Origin: an uncultured Mycoplasmatota bacterium
GTDB taxonomy: Bacteria; Bacillota_I; Bacilli_A; RF39; UBA660
NCBI GenBank assembly: GCA_900554315.1
Contig: USGP01000014.1
Location: 1-31,293 of the forward strand
DNA length: 31,293 nt
Direction: 5' to 3'
Shown here: positions 1 through 6,968 of the stretch, piece after piece
Position numbering within the stretch: the first letter of the stretch is position 1
How the letters are laid out: every line of letters starts with the position of its first letter
Translations under genes and position numbers: made by a program
The notes under the pieces: model-generated
Databases searched by the model: none
What the model saw: only the letters and a program-made list of their open reading frames with translations
Told to the model about the DNA's origin: nothing

Positions 1-58
1 TAGCCATATGACCAGGATACCAATGAATATTATTCTTTTGAAATCCTTTTTCTTCCAT
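1..58 (-). CDS. rbgA: Ribosome biogenesis GTPase RbgA (YlqF), N-terminal start only
   Basis: Only the first 19 codons lie in the window; the rest runs off the left edge. They read MEEKGFQKNNIHWYPGHMA. The I-x-W-[FY]-P-G-H-M-A stretch is the hallmark N-terminus of RbgA/YlqF, the circularly permuted GTPase that acts in late 50S subunit assembly. The ATG is 5 nt after the ITPase stop codon, so the two genes are probably co-transcribed. The Shine-Dalgarno is weak (AGG about 9 nt upstream, inside the end of the ITPase gene), which suggests translational coupling. In many Bacillota rbgA follows rplS/lepB; here it is about 15.8 kb from lepB. The identification rests on a short but very characteristic motif. 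Confidence 0.72.
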   Translation of the reverse strand, partial: MEEKGFQKNNIHWYPGHMA

Positions 59-63
59 ATTTA

Positions 64-624
64 TTAACCTATCTTATTCTTTAAAAATTCAGCAAGTTCG
101 TGATATGCATCAGTATTCCAAACCAAACATCTTTCTTCATCAGGATAATTACCCATTGTTTTATCATATCCATTTGGAATAAATATAAAATCCCAACTCC
201 AACCGTATTTACCAGATTTTTCTGTTGCAATTTTTCCTTTTGTTATAGATTTAAATACAATCGGATCTTTTCCATATTCACAATATGCAAAAGCTTCTAT
301 AAAACAAGCATTTCTATTATCTACATTTTCTAAAAGCTTTAAAAGTCCGTCTTCACCAAGTTTTTCGTCAACATAATGAGTATAAGGTCCAGGGAACCCA
401 CCTAAAGCATCAACATATAATCCTGTGTCATTTTTTAATACCGTACATTTTAATTTTTCACTGGCTTCTTTTGCTGAATGCATTGCAACCTCTTCTACTG
501 TATCTGCCTGAATTTCTGTTGTTTCCATTTTTACATTATCAACTTCTATTCCAAGAGGCTCAAGAATTTGTTTTGCACTTAATATTTTTGACCAATTACC
601 AGTCACATAAACTACTTTTTTCAT
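64..624 (-). CDS. rdgB: Non-canonical purine NTP pyrophosphatase (ITPase, RdgB/HAM1 family)
   Basis: 186 aa, close to the usual length. This family hydrolyses dITP/ITP/XTP to the monophosphate plus pyrophosphate and keeps deaminated purines out of DNA and RNA. Visible signatures are the N-terminal TGN-x-x-K nucleotide-binding motif (residues 8-13), the EIQ and VEEVA segments, the NDTGLYVDAL acidic active-site stretch and the GFPGPY motif that follows it. The family usually has DDSGL where this protein has NDTGL, so one of the acidic positions is Asn; this is a variant seen in divergent members. The start is supported by GGAGAG 8 nt upstream and a -10 box (TATAAT) at 648-653. It is followed at once by rbgA. 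Confidence 0.85.
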   Translation of the reverse strand: MKKVVYVTGNWSKILSAKQILEPLGIEVDNVKMETTEIQADTVEEVAMHSAKEASEKLKCTVLKNDTGLYVDALGGFPGPYTHYVDEKLGEDGLLKLLENVDNRNACFIEAFAYCEYGKDPIVFKSITKGKIATEKSGKYGWSWDFIFIPNGYDKTMGNYPDEERCLVWNTDAYHELAEFLKNKIG

Positions 625-647
625 TTAACCACTCTCCTCATATAATG

Positions 648-653
648 ATTATA
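648..653 (-). promoter_or_regulatory. -10 box of the ITPase/rbgA transcript
   Basis: A perfect TATAAT on the minus strand, 23 nt upstream of the ITPase ATG. No good -35 box is visible at the right distance, so this is a partial promoter call. Confidence 0.4.
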
Positions 654-691
654 ACAAAGTTATTTCATTTTTTATATTTATGGGAATTGCA

Positions 692-718
692 CAAAGGAGT
701 TAAATAAATCTGTATCAC
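692..718. repeat. 27-nt imperfect direct repeat, copy A
   Basis: These 27 bases match 2994-3020 at 23 positions in the same orientation; the shared core is GTTAAATAAAT. The two copies flank the orf138 and CPBP genes, and copy B lies beside a serine recombinase remnant. In DNA this AT-rich a pair of this quality can arise by chance, so a link to a mobile-element end is only a suggestion. Confidence 0.3.
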
Positions 719-810
719 CAAATGAATATTATTATTCTGAAATTCCACTTCATTTGCTATATAATCATTTTCTCACTTCAAATCCATTTAATTATACCAT
801 ACTTTTAAAC

Positions 811-839
811 CAAAAGAAAAAGTAGAATAAATCTACTTT
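811..839 (-). terminator. Rho-independent terminator after the 138-aa membrane protein
   Basis: Minus-strand hairpin AAAGTAGA / TCTACTTT (8 bp, 5-nt loop, arms at 832-839 and 819-826) followed by TTCTTTTG, 19 nt past the stop codon of the 858-1274 gene. A near copy of the sequence occurs at 8563-8589. Confidence 0.65.
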
Positions 840-857
840 ATAAGTTGTAATTTTATT

Positions 858-1274
858 TTACCTTTTATTACCTTTCTTCATTAACACTATACTAATCACT
901 ATAAGTATAATGGCTGGTAACAAAAACTCCACACTTCTTATAATAACATTTATATAAAATGGACTTGAATATACATACCAGTTCAACCAATCAATATCAA
1001 CAACTATTAAGAATGATAATATGAATAATAATGCTATAAACAATAAAAATAAACCTATTATTTTCTTAACACCAATTTTTTGTTTCTTTACAATCTTCTT
1101 AATAATATAAGTAATAGAAATAAAAAGATACTCTATTATAGCAAACATAGATATTAAATATAAAGATGTTAACAAAGTTGGTATACTACCAAAATGATAT
1201 AAACTAAGTAATTCTGCAAATACAAAAGTTAATATCAATGAAATAATACTTATTATAACTAGTCTTATTTTCAT
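858..1274 (-). CDS. Small integral membrane protein, unknown function
   Basis: 138 aa with four strongly hydrophobic segments (about residues 4-22, 32-58, 70-94 and 110-131) separated by short Lys-rich loops such as KKIVKKQK near residue 60. No signal peptidase site and no recognisable catalytic motif. The start is well supported by AGGAGG 7 nt upstream. It is the last gene of a minus-strand cluster with two CPBP-family proteins (gap 34 nt) and is followed by a terminator at 811-839. Base composition is even more AT-rich than the housekeeping genes, in line with accessory DNA. It could be a membrane partner or immunity-like protein for the CPBP proteins, but that is only a guess from context. 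Confidence 0.7.
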   Translation of the reverse strand: MKIRLVIISIISLILTFVFAELLSLYHFGSIPTLLTSLYLISMFAIIEYLFISITYIIKKIVKKQKIGVKKIIGLFLLFIALLFILSFLIVVDIDWLNWYVYSSPFYINVIIRSVEFLLPAIILIVISIVLMKKGNKR

Positions 1275-1308
1275 ATAATCCTCCTAATCAATAAATTGTA
1301 ATTTGTAA

Positions 1309-2061
1309 TTAACTTGTATATCTTTTATTCATATTCAAAATTATCAATGATGTTACTATTGTTACAATTAAACTTACACAACAACTTAATAAACTAAAAT
1401 TAAATACAAATATTGCAGATAAACCATTTATCAAACAATGTGTTAATATACAAGGAAATACACCCTTTGATATCTTTCTAATTGTTGCCAAAGCATAACT
1501 TAAAGTTAAACACATTATTCCAAATAGAAAATAATTCATATTTATATTAGCAGTTCCTTTTATAAAGAATATTGGAAAATGCCATAGCCACCAAGTAATA
1601 CCTGTTAAGATAGTTGCCAAATTGAATCCGAACTTCTTTTCCAATTCGGGTTGCAATATCATTCTCCATCCTACTTCTTCATTTCCTCCACCTACTAACA
1701 TCATTGGTGCAATTACTAGAATCATAAATATAGGAGCACCAATTTCAAATCCATTTATTAAACATCCTAGTAGATAATAAATCAACACAAATAAAACTAC
1801 AAGAAGATAAGTACCAACATTGTGTTTTATATCAAATATCTTTTTTAACCATTCTTTAAAACTTTTAACTTTGCCATTTCTTTTTAATGAAATATAAGAG
1901 GCAATTGTTGGTGAAAATCCACCTATAATGTGCATAATTCTTAAAAATATATTGTTTACTGTTATATCAAATGACTGGCTAATTAAAGCACATCCACCCC
2001 AAAAAATTATCATTATAACAAAAGTTATTATTAAAAATTCTTTTACCAATTTTTTATTCAT
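1309..2061 (-). CDS. CPBP-family intramembrane glutamic protease/Abi protein
   Basis: 250 aa, polytopic with about eight hydrophobic helices. The three CPBP (Abi, PF02517-type) motifs are present: EEVGWR (E128, E129, R133), the second motif with WLWHFP (H161) and the third with THCLIN (H208, N212). In this family the glutamates and histidines form the active site of an intramembrane protease related to Rce1. Bacterial members include bacteriocin-immunity and surface-protein-processing proteins. The start has TGGAGT 7 nt upstream. The next CPBP gene lies 32 nt upstream and the two are probably in one transcript. The substrate cannot be told from the sequence. Confidence 0.85.
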   Translation of the reverse strand: MNKKLVKEFLIITFVIMIIFWGGCALISQSFDITVNNIFLRIMHIIGGFSPTIASYISLKRNGKVKSFKEWLKKIFDIKHNVGTYLLVVLFVLIYYLLGCLINGFEIGAPIFMILVIAPMMLVGGGNEEVGWRMILQPELEKKFGFNLATILTGITWWLWHFPIFFIKGTANINMNYFLFGIMCLTLSYALATIRKISKGVFPCILTHCLINGLSAIFVFNFSLLSCCVSLIVTIVTSLIILNMNKRYTS

Positions 2062-2093
2062 AAATTACTCCAATCTATTCTATAAATTGTAAT

Positions 2094-2798
2094 TTATATG
2101 TCTTGTTTTTTTATGCTTTTATTTATATAAATTGTATAAACTAATGGTACTATTGTTAAAAATATAGGTGCTACATATAATGATATAGTGTTTTCAACAT
2201 TAAATATAGAAAGCGAATTTACTAAACAATGAGTTATGATACAAGGAATAAGAGATTTACTTTTATAAAATATTATAACAAATAAATACCCTACTGAAAT
2301 TGCATAACATACTTGCATTAAAGTTGGAATTAAATTCGCACCATTTAACAAATTAATAATATGACCTATACCAAAAGTAAAGGCACTTATAATTATCGCT
2401 CTGTTAACATTGTCTTTTTCCATCATTTTAAATAAAAAACCTCTAAAGATAACTTCTTCTAAAAAGCCAACATTAATCATTGTTAAAATATAAAATATTA
2501 TTTCGTTTGGTGTATTATTGATGTTAATACCATTCCATAGATTAACTGATATAATCAATAATAATGGTATAAAATATAAATATCTTTTTAAATTGCTTAC
2601 TTTTGCTAGTCCATAATAAGAAACTCTTTTTAGTTTTACTATCACAAAAATTAACACTAACGAAAATATTGTATTTATGATTGTACTTCTATAATCTTCT
2701 ATTCCAAAATTTTGTATGCAATATGAATTTACTATTATATAGAATACTATTAACAATATACAAAATAATGTTTCGTGCTTTTCAAATATTTTTTTCAT
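2094..2798 (-). CDS. CPBP-family intramembrane glutamic protease/Abi protein
   Basis: 234 aa and polytopic, with canonical CPBP motifs: EEVIFRG (E114, E115, R119), FGIGH (H146) and ITHCLVN (H190, N194). It is a paralogue in the same operon as the 250-aa CPBP gene downstream, though the two differ widely outside the motifs. The start has only a moderate Shine-Dalgarno (AAAGTGAG). It is the first gene of the cluster. The upstream DNA (2799-3436) is a gene-poor stretch with recombinase debris and I see no convincing promoter there. A role in processing or immunity to a peptide is a family possibility, not shown here. Confidence 0.85.
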   Translation of the reverse strand: MKKIFEKHETLFCILLIVFYIIVNSYCIQNFGIEDYRSTIINTIFSLVLIFVIVKLKRVSYYGLAKVSNLKRYLYFIPLLLIISVNLWNGININNTPNEIIFYILTMINVGFLEEVIFRGFLFKMMEKDNVNRAIIISAFTFGIGHIINLLNGANLIPTLMQVCYAISVGYLFVIIFYKSKSLIPCIITHCLVNSLSIFNVENTISLYVAPIFLTIVPLVYTIYINKSIKKQDI

Positions 2799-2975
2799 AA
2801 CTATCTCACTTTCAAATTACTATTTATCTATCTATTTTCTTCCGAAGTATTATGGGGGTTTACCATACGGTATCAACTAAAAAAAATACCCCATTTTTGA
2901 ATAAAAATAACTATTTTTGCTCATTTTTTGTTGCTTTTTTAAAAAACGTGCAAGATCTCGATGCTCGCAAACCCT

Positions 2976-3062
2976 TTATTTATAAAGCTTTTTCAAAGGG
3001 GTTAAATAAATTGGTATCAAGCAGTTGATAGGTGAATTGTCGAACTTTTTATTATTAGCCAT
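2976..3062 (-). CDS. 28-residue ORF, possibly the truncated start of a lost gene
   Basis: Begins MANNKKFDNSPIN and ends TPLKKLYK. It has a very good ribosome binding site (AAAGGAG 9 nt upstream), yet ends after 28 codons, and its last half is the 27-nt repeat. The likely reading is the 5' end of a gene cut off by insertion of the repeat-bearing segment. A genuine small protein cannot be ruled out. I do not recognise the N-terminus. Confidence 0.3.
   Translation of the reverse strand: MANNKKFDNSPINCLIPIYLTPLKKLYK
2994..3020. repeat. 27-nt imperfect direct repeat, copy B
   Basis: Partner of 692-718 (23 of 27 positions equal). On the minus strand the sequence just before it differs between copies: here the MANNKKFDN ORF, at copy A a stretch resembling the start of rbgA. 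Confidence 0.3.
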
Positions 3063-3151
3063 TTTTCATTTCTCCTTTTCTAAAAATACATATTAAATTT
3101 TAAAACGTACATCACAATTTTTAATATAATATTTATTTGCTTAACATTATA

Positions 3152-3397
3152 TCATACATTATATGAATCGAGAAATTTTAAAGCATCATTATACTCGTTT
3201 TTATATTTAAAAATTATATTGATACCACCATTTTGATCAATCAAGATATTATCAATAAATTCATCAATAATTGTTCTACTCAAAGTATTTACATTTTTAG
3301 CTTTCTTAAAATGTTCAATCCAATTAATATTTATATCATTAGTATTTTTTTTATTTTCTTCAAGCTCAATCCTTAAGGAATTTAAAATATATAGATA
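3152..3397 (-). pseudogene. Large serine recombinase, C-terminal remnant
   Basis: An open frame of 81 codons closed upstream by an in-frame TGA (3398-3400), with no start codon or RBS of its own. It reads ...LRIELEENKK...NWIEHFKKAKN...LSRTIIDEFIDNILI...NIIFKYKNEYNDAL.... This is the typical end of large serine recombinases (TnpX/CTn type): W-[IL]-x-x-[FL]-K-K, then L-[ST]-R-x-x-[IV]-[IV]-x-x-[FL]-I-D-x-I, then IxFKYKDEY. The catalytic resolvase domain and the recombinase domain are gone. It ends 39 nt before the DUF421 start, on the opposite strand. It shows that an integrative element once used or sat in this locus. Confidence 0.75.
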
Positions 3398-3436
3398 TCA
3401 TTCCAATAACTATAAACAATAAAAATAGTAATCCTT

Positions 3437-4156
3437 ATGGAAAAAGAAATGATGGAACTATTAGATGTTATCTTAAGAAGCTTAGTTTCCTTAGTAACCC
3501 TATTTTTAGTAACCAAAATGATTGGAAAAAAACAAGTATCCCAGTTCAGTCTCTTTGACTATGTCATCGGCATTTCAATCGGTAATTTTGCCGCTGAACT
3601 TGCCCTGAACCTTGAATCAGAATATCTTCATGGAATTGTTGCCGTCGTCATCTTCGGAATAGTTGCTTATCTAGTAAATCTAATAACCATGAAAAACTTA
3701 AAGATAAGACAGTTCTTTATTGGCAAGCCGACATTACTTATCAAAAAAGGAAAAATATTATATAAAAACTTACAAAAAAACCGATTTGATATCAACGATT
3801 TATTAGAAGGAGCGCGAAGTAGCGGTTATTTTGATATCTCCGAAATCGACTATGCCGTTATGGAAGCCAATGGAAAAGTAAGCTTTATGGCCAAACCTGA
3901 TTATCAAACACCAACTAATAAAGATTTAAAAATTCAAAAACAAAGATCTGGCCTGTGTTCAAATTTAATCGTCGATGGAATAGTTATGCATGAAGCCTTA
4001 GAAGCTGCCCACAAAGATAAAAAGTGGCTCTTTCATGAACTAAAAGTAAAAGGTTTAAATTTAGATGATGTTCTTCTGCCAACCCTAGATTTGGATGAAA
4101 ATTTTACAGTTTTCCCTAAAGAAACAAACATAAATGACCCGGACCTTTTAAATTAA
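3437..4156 (+). CDS. DUF421 (YetF-family) membrane protein
   Basis: 239 aa. Two to three N-terminal transmembrane helices (about 10-27, 40-58 and 64-84) include the family's MIGKKQVSQFSLFDYVIGI stretch, followed by the cytosolic DUF421 domain with GKPTLLIKKGKI, DINDLLEGARSSGYFDI and a C-terminal region with WLFHELKVKGL. Function is unknown in general; some Bacillus relatives are linked to spores or stress. It is one of only three plus-strand genes in the window and its GC content is higher than the accessory genes around it. No clear Shine-Dalgarno precedes 3437; Met at 3449 or 3452 is an alternative start. The recombinase scar upstream may have replaced its native leader. Confidence 0.85.
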   Translation: MEKEMMELLDVILRSLVSLVTLFLVTKMIGKKQVSQFSLFDYVIGISIGNFAAELALNLESEYLHGIVAVVIFGIVAYLVNLITMKNLKIRQFFIGKPTLLIKKGKILYKNLQKNRFDINDLLEGARSSGYFDISEIDYAVMEANGKVSFMAKPDYQTPTNKDLKIQKQRSGLCSNLIVDGIVMHEALEAAHKDKKWLFHELKVKGLNLDDVLLPTLDLDENFTVFPKETNINDPDLLN

Positions 4157-4194
4157 AATAAAATATGCTAAAATAAGCATTGAGAGGTGTATCT

Positions 4195-4689
4195 ATGTTT
4201 ATTTTTATTGGTCTATATTTATTCGCATTTACTATGGTTATAATCAAACAGTATTTTCCCAAAGTCAAAAATGCTACTGCCCTTCCCCTATCTTTAATCG
4301 GCTCATTTCTAATATCATTTATAATTAGCTATTTCCGCTTTGATATAAAAATACTTGAATCGATATATTATAATGATTTCATTGGTTTTGAAAACTATAC
4401 AGGTATATCATTTTATTTAATAATAGTCCTAATTATATTTGCTCTACTTAAAATGAAACTGTGGAAAAAAATTACAATTACCATTCTTTCGTTTATAATT
4501 TTATGTGTTATCTCATTTGTCCTTCAATTTAACTATTGTGGCTCAGGACTCTTTGGCGATTATAATAGCAAAAAAGGATTTGAAACATTTTGTGAAGTAA
4601 AAGAAAACATTGAAAACTTTCCAGTTAATATTTTTCCGGAAATAATAACAGATGATAAAACCCATAACAATAAAATGATATTAAAATAA
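4195..4689 (+). CDS. Hypothetical membrane protein
   Basis: 164 aa. The ATG at 4195 is chosen because GAGAGGTG lies 5 nt upstream; a TTG at 4180 would include that RBS in the coding region. Four hydrophobic segments (about residues 2-17, 27-44, 66-84 and 89-108) are followed by a polar tail with two Cys. No family recognised. Its last 9 nt overlap the 3' end of the convergent XRE gene. It may share a transcript with DUF421 (gap 38 nt). Confidence 0.55.
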   Translation: MFIFIGLYLFAFTMVIIKQYFPKVKNATALPLSLIGSFLISFIISYFRFDIKILESIYYNDFIGFENYTGISFYLIIVLIIFALLKMKLWKKITITILSFIILCVISFVLQFNYCGSGLFGDYNSKKGFETFCEVKENIENFPVNIFPEIITDDKTHNNKMILK

Positions 4690-4989
4690 TGAAAATTTTT
4701 TTTTATAAGTGTTATAGTTATTTGTGTATTTTGATACAAAATTCTGCCTGATTTCACTTTCGTTTTTATTTGTTTTATACTCTCCATACATTAATTCTTC
4801 TATACTAACATCAAATATTTCTGCTAAATCTTGTAAAACATTCAGATTGTTAGGAAATGAAACACCACGTTCCCATTTTGAAATATTTTTATCAGTATAA
4901 TGAACTAGCTCACCTAATTCCTGTTGAGTTAATTTCTTCCTTTTTCGAAGTTCACATAAAAACTTTCCTCTTTTTTCATCATCTGTCAT
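4681..4989 (-). CDS. XRE-family transcriptional regulator with a ParB-derived N-terminus
   Basis: 102 aa. A helix-turn-helix of the Cro/CI type spans about residues 10-66: LRKRKKLTQQELGELV, then TDKNISKWERGVSFPN and LAEIFDVSIEELM. The first seven residues, MTDDEKR, are not typical for XRE proteins. They read on in frame from the conserved I-I-R-N-M-T-D-D-E motif of ParB, encoded just upstream, so the regulator appears to have been joined to a truncated parB gene. No Shine-Dalgarno stands before this ATG. The C-terminal tail after residue 70 is short and polar, while relatives often carry membrane helices there. Whether it is expressed is unclear. Confidence 0.6.
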   Translation of the reverse strand: MTDDEKRGKFLCELRKRKKLTQQELGELVHYTDKNISKWERGVSFPNNLNVLQDLAEIFDVSIEELMYGEYKTNKNESEIRQNFVSKYTNNYNTYKKKFSLF

Positions 4990-5309
4990 ATTTCTGATAA
5001 TACAAGAAATATCTGTTTTCCCTACAAGTTCAGATGCTTTTTTCTTCTATGACCAGATACAATTTCATATCTGTCATCTTTTTTTCTTACAATGATTGGT
5101 TCTAAAACGCCATTTAATTTAATACTTTCTTGAAGTTTTATTAAATCTTCATTTTCCCTAACTTTAAAGGGATGATTTGGAAATTCATCAATCAATTTCA
5201 AATCAATTATTTCTATCTTTTCTTTCTTTTCTTCATCTCGTTGAGCTTGTGTAGTAAAAAAGTCATCTAGTTTGAATGTTGGTTGATCGATGTAACTCTT
5301 TTTCTCCAT
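4975..5309 (-). pseudogene. parB: ParB N-terminal domain, frameshifted and truncated
   Basis: The open frame 5022-5309 encodes 95 aa with the ParB N-terminal (ParB/Sulfiredoxin) fold: I-D-L-K-L-I-D-E-F-P-N-H-P-F, then LNGVLEPIIVRKK and YEIVSGHRRKK. After GHRRKK the frame ends in four unrelated codons. One frame over, the sequence continues as ASELVGKTDISCIIRNMTDDE, exactly the expected ParB continuation (Box II region), so a 1-nt frameshift lies in the A-run near 5038-5045. The KorB/HTH half of ParB is missing: at MTDDE the sequence passes into the XRE gene. The start overlaps the end of parA by 47 nt, as in ICE and plasmid parAB pairs. Confidence 0.8.
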
Positions 5310-6090
5310 CTTTTAATACCTCAAGTGCAAAATTATTATAAGCTGTTGATACCTTGCTATTTTTATCATAAGAGAAAATACTTTCTCCCTGTGATGTTGA
5401 TTCCGCCACTTTAATAGCTCTAGGAATTGGAGTATCAAATAATTTAAAAACATTCCCGTAAGTTTCGCTTAATTCTTTTCTAATGTTTTTAGCTAAATTA
5501 GTTCTTTCATCAACTAATGTAAGTAAAATACCACCAACTTTAAGATTAGGATTAATTTGTTTTCTAACTTTAAGAACAGTTTGTAACAAGTGTCCCATTC
5601 CTTTAGTTGCTAAAAATTGAGATTGTACTGATATTATAACCTTATCTGAACAAGCAAGTGCATTAATTGTAATCATTCCTAGTGAAGGCATGCAATCAAT
5701 TAAAATATAGTTATATTTATTTTTCAGGGAACTAATTGCATTTTTCATTGAATACTCACGGCTCATAGCATTAACTAAACTAACTTCCATCGAAGATAAA
5801 TCTAAATTTGATGGTATCAAATCTAATCCTTCCGCATGATGCAGTATTGATTCTTCAGCATTGATTTCTTTATCAACTACAGTCCTTTCCATTAAAGTTG
5901 CTAACGTTACAGGTATCTCATCAATATTATGCCATCCCATATAAGTAGTTAAGTCACCTTGTGGATCAGCATCTACCAACAATACTCTCTTTCCAGCTTT
6001 TGCTAATGCAACACCAAGACTAAAAGTCGTTGTTGTTTTTCCTACTCCTCCTTTCTGATTAGCAATAGCAATAACTTCACATTTTGGCAT
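5263..6090 (-). CDS. parA: ParA/Soj-family partition ATPase of a mobile element
   Basis: 275 aa. The start at 6090 is chosen because GGAGGTG lies 6 nt upstream of an ATG that gives the usual MPKCEVIAIANQKGG N-terminus. The deviant Walker A motif KGGVGKTT is at residues 13-20, followed by DADPQGDLT (Walker A') and YILIDCMPSLG (Walker B). ParA ATPases pattern on nucleoid DNA and move ParB-parS complexes. The sequence style (ILHHAEGLDLIPSNLDLS, MSREYSMKN) resembles ParA of Tn1549-like integrative conjugative elements more than chromosomal Soj. Its partner ParB is broken, so this is probably a relic, though parA itself shows no lesion. Confidence 0.88.
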   Translation of the reverse strand: MPKCEVIAIANQKGGVGKTTTTFSLGVALAKAGKRVLLVDADPQGDLTTYMGWHNIDEIPVTLATLMERTVVDKEINAEESILHHAEGLDLIPSNLDLSSMEVSLVNAMSREYSMKNAISSLKNKYNYILIDCMPSLGMITINALACSDKVIISVQSQFLATKGMGHLLQTVLKVRKQINPNLKVGGILLTLVDERTNLAKNIRKELSETYGNVFKLFDTPIPRAIKVAESTSQGESIFSYDKNSKVSTAYNNFALEVLKDGEKELHRSTNIQTR

Positions 6091-6151
6091 TATTTCACCT
6101 CCTTCCTCATAATGTTCGACCCATCCCATCCACCCAAATAAAAAGCATCAA

Positions 6152-6178
6152 AAAAAGCGCATTTTTCGTACGCTTTTT
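6152..6178 (-). terminator. Terminator-like hairpin upstream of parA
   Basis: AAAAAGCG / CGCTTTTT stem (8 bp, 11-nt loop). T- and A-runs on both sides make it functional in either direction in principle. On the minus strand it would end read-through from the genes before parA. Confidence 0.5.
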
Positions 6179-6261
6179 AATAAAATATATATTTTTAGTA
6201 TAAAATAGTTAAAAAATGGAACTTTTTATTTAGGAGAAATCCCTTATTCTATAAGGCTTTT

Positions 6262-6333
6262 TTAAATATTCGAACTATTTCCTTTCAACCACCCGATACG
6301 CTGTGATGCCAAACTTTTCTCTTTATTATCCAT
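6262..6333 (-). CDS. 23-residue ORF, unknown or truncated
   Basis: Reads MDNKEKSLASQ then RIGWLKGNSSNI and stops. It is preceded by GAGGAAGTGAT 5 nt upstream and starts 13 nt after the P-loop kinase stop codon. The reading frame has ordinary codon use, but nothing similar is known to me. It is probably the start of a gene that lost its remainder, or a small peptide of the decayed element. Confidence 0.3.
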   Translation of the reverse strand: MDNKEKSLASQRIGWLKGNSSNI

Positions 6334-6346
6334 TTTTATCACTTCC

Positions 6347-6901
6347 TCATTTTAAATTATAATGATTTATAAAATCATCCACTTGTTCTTCAATATTTGT
6401 TTCAGTATTAATGGTATAATCTACTAAGTTATCATCTACACGAGGAACATTTTCCTTCATCCATAGATAGTCATTAAAATTCGCAATAGAATAATTTGCA
6501 CCATCCTTTACTCGAGATGATAATCTCTCTTTAACAATCAATTCGCTACACTCTAATCTAATTATATAATACTTATACCCTAATTTATTATAATACTTTA
6601 TTTTTTCTTTCCAATTATGACAAAAGCAACTATCAAAAATACAACTATTATTATTTTTTAATAATAATTCTAAACGATATTTCTGCAAATCACTTTTTAA
6701 ATTAGTAGAATCATGATAATCATTTAGCCAATCTCTAACTTGATCATTATTTAATATTACGGAATTATCTTTTTTAGCAATTACTTTAGCCACAGTACTT
6801 TTACCCATACCAGTATAGCCATCAAACAATATAATATATGGATTATCTTTATTTCCTTTTGGAATAGGAAAATCTTTTATAAATTTATTTCTAATATCCA
6901 T
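6347..6901 (-). CDS. P-loop kinase / AAA-type NTPase (zeta-toxin or polynucleotide-kinase-like)
   Basis: 184 aa. The start is ATG 6901 with AAGGAGGG 8 nt upstream; a longer frame exists but lacks an RBS. The Walker A motif GYTGMGKST is at residues 28-36. An Asp-containing strand (IFDSCF, about residue 86) and a lid-like region with R-x-x-S-R (ERLSSRV) follow. This is the layout of AAA_33/zeta-toxin-like small-molecule or nucleic-acid kinases. The substrate cannot be told; members range from tRNA or nucleotide kinases to UNAG-phosphorylating zeta toxins. No antitoxin-like gene is adjacent. It lies between the RhuM pseudogene and parA in the decayed-element region. Confidence 0.7.
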   Translation of the reverse strand: MDIRNKFIKDFPIPKGNKDNPYIILFDGYTGMGKSTVAKVIAKKDNSVILNNDQVRDWLNDYHDSTNLKSDLQKYRLELLLKNNNSCIFDSCFCHNWKEKIKYYNKLGYKYYIIRLECSELIVKERLSSRVKDGANYSIANFNDYLWMKENVPRVDDNLVDYTINTETNIEEQVDDFINHYNLK

Positions 6902-6968
6902 ATAATTTTCCCTCCTTTTCAAGTAACCGTTTAATCGAATCATAAACACCAATTAAATCATTTGACTA

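Larger units (their letters stand above)
2799..3436. other. Gene-poor interval with mobile-element debris
   Basis: About 640 nt between the CPBP cluster and the plus-strand DUF421 gene. It holds a 28-codon minus-strand ORF with a good RBS (2976-3062), repeat copy B (2994-3020), a short palindrome TACCATACGGTA at 2861-2872 and the C-terminal stump of a serine recombinase (3152-3397). It looks like the scar of one or more integrated elements. Confidence 0.55.

Noticed and set aside
100..707. Plus-strand open frames opposite the ITPase gene
   Set aside because: They lie antisense to a well-supported ITPase gene, have no RBS and show biased composition (shadow frames).
2861..2872. Palindrome TACCATACGGTA as an attachment site
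   Set aside because: Too short and without a matching partner in the window.
4560..4787. Minus-strand frame with a hydrophobic stretch (NIILLLWVLSSVII) after the XRE gene
   Set aside because: It could be a frameshifted membrane tail of the XRE protein (A-run near 4695), but it lies antisense to a plus-strand ORF with a good RBS and nothing in it is diagnostic.
6242..6263. Plus-strand hairpin CCTTAT/ATAAGG with a T-run
   Set aside because: It resembles a terminator, but no plus-strand gene ends nearby and the stem is only six base pairs.
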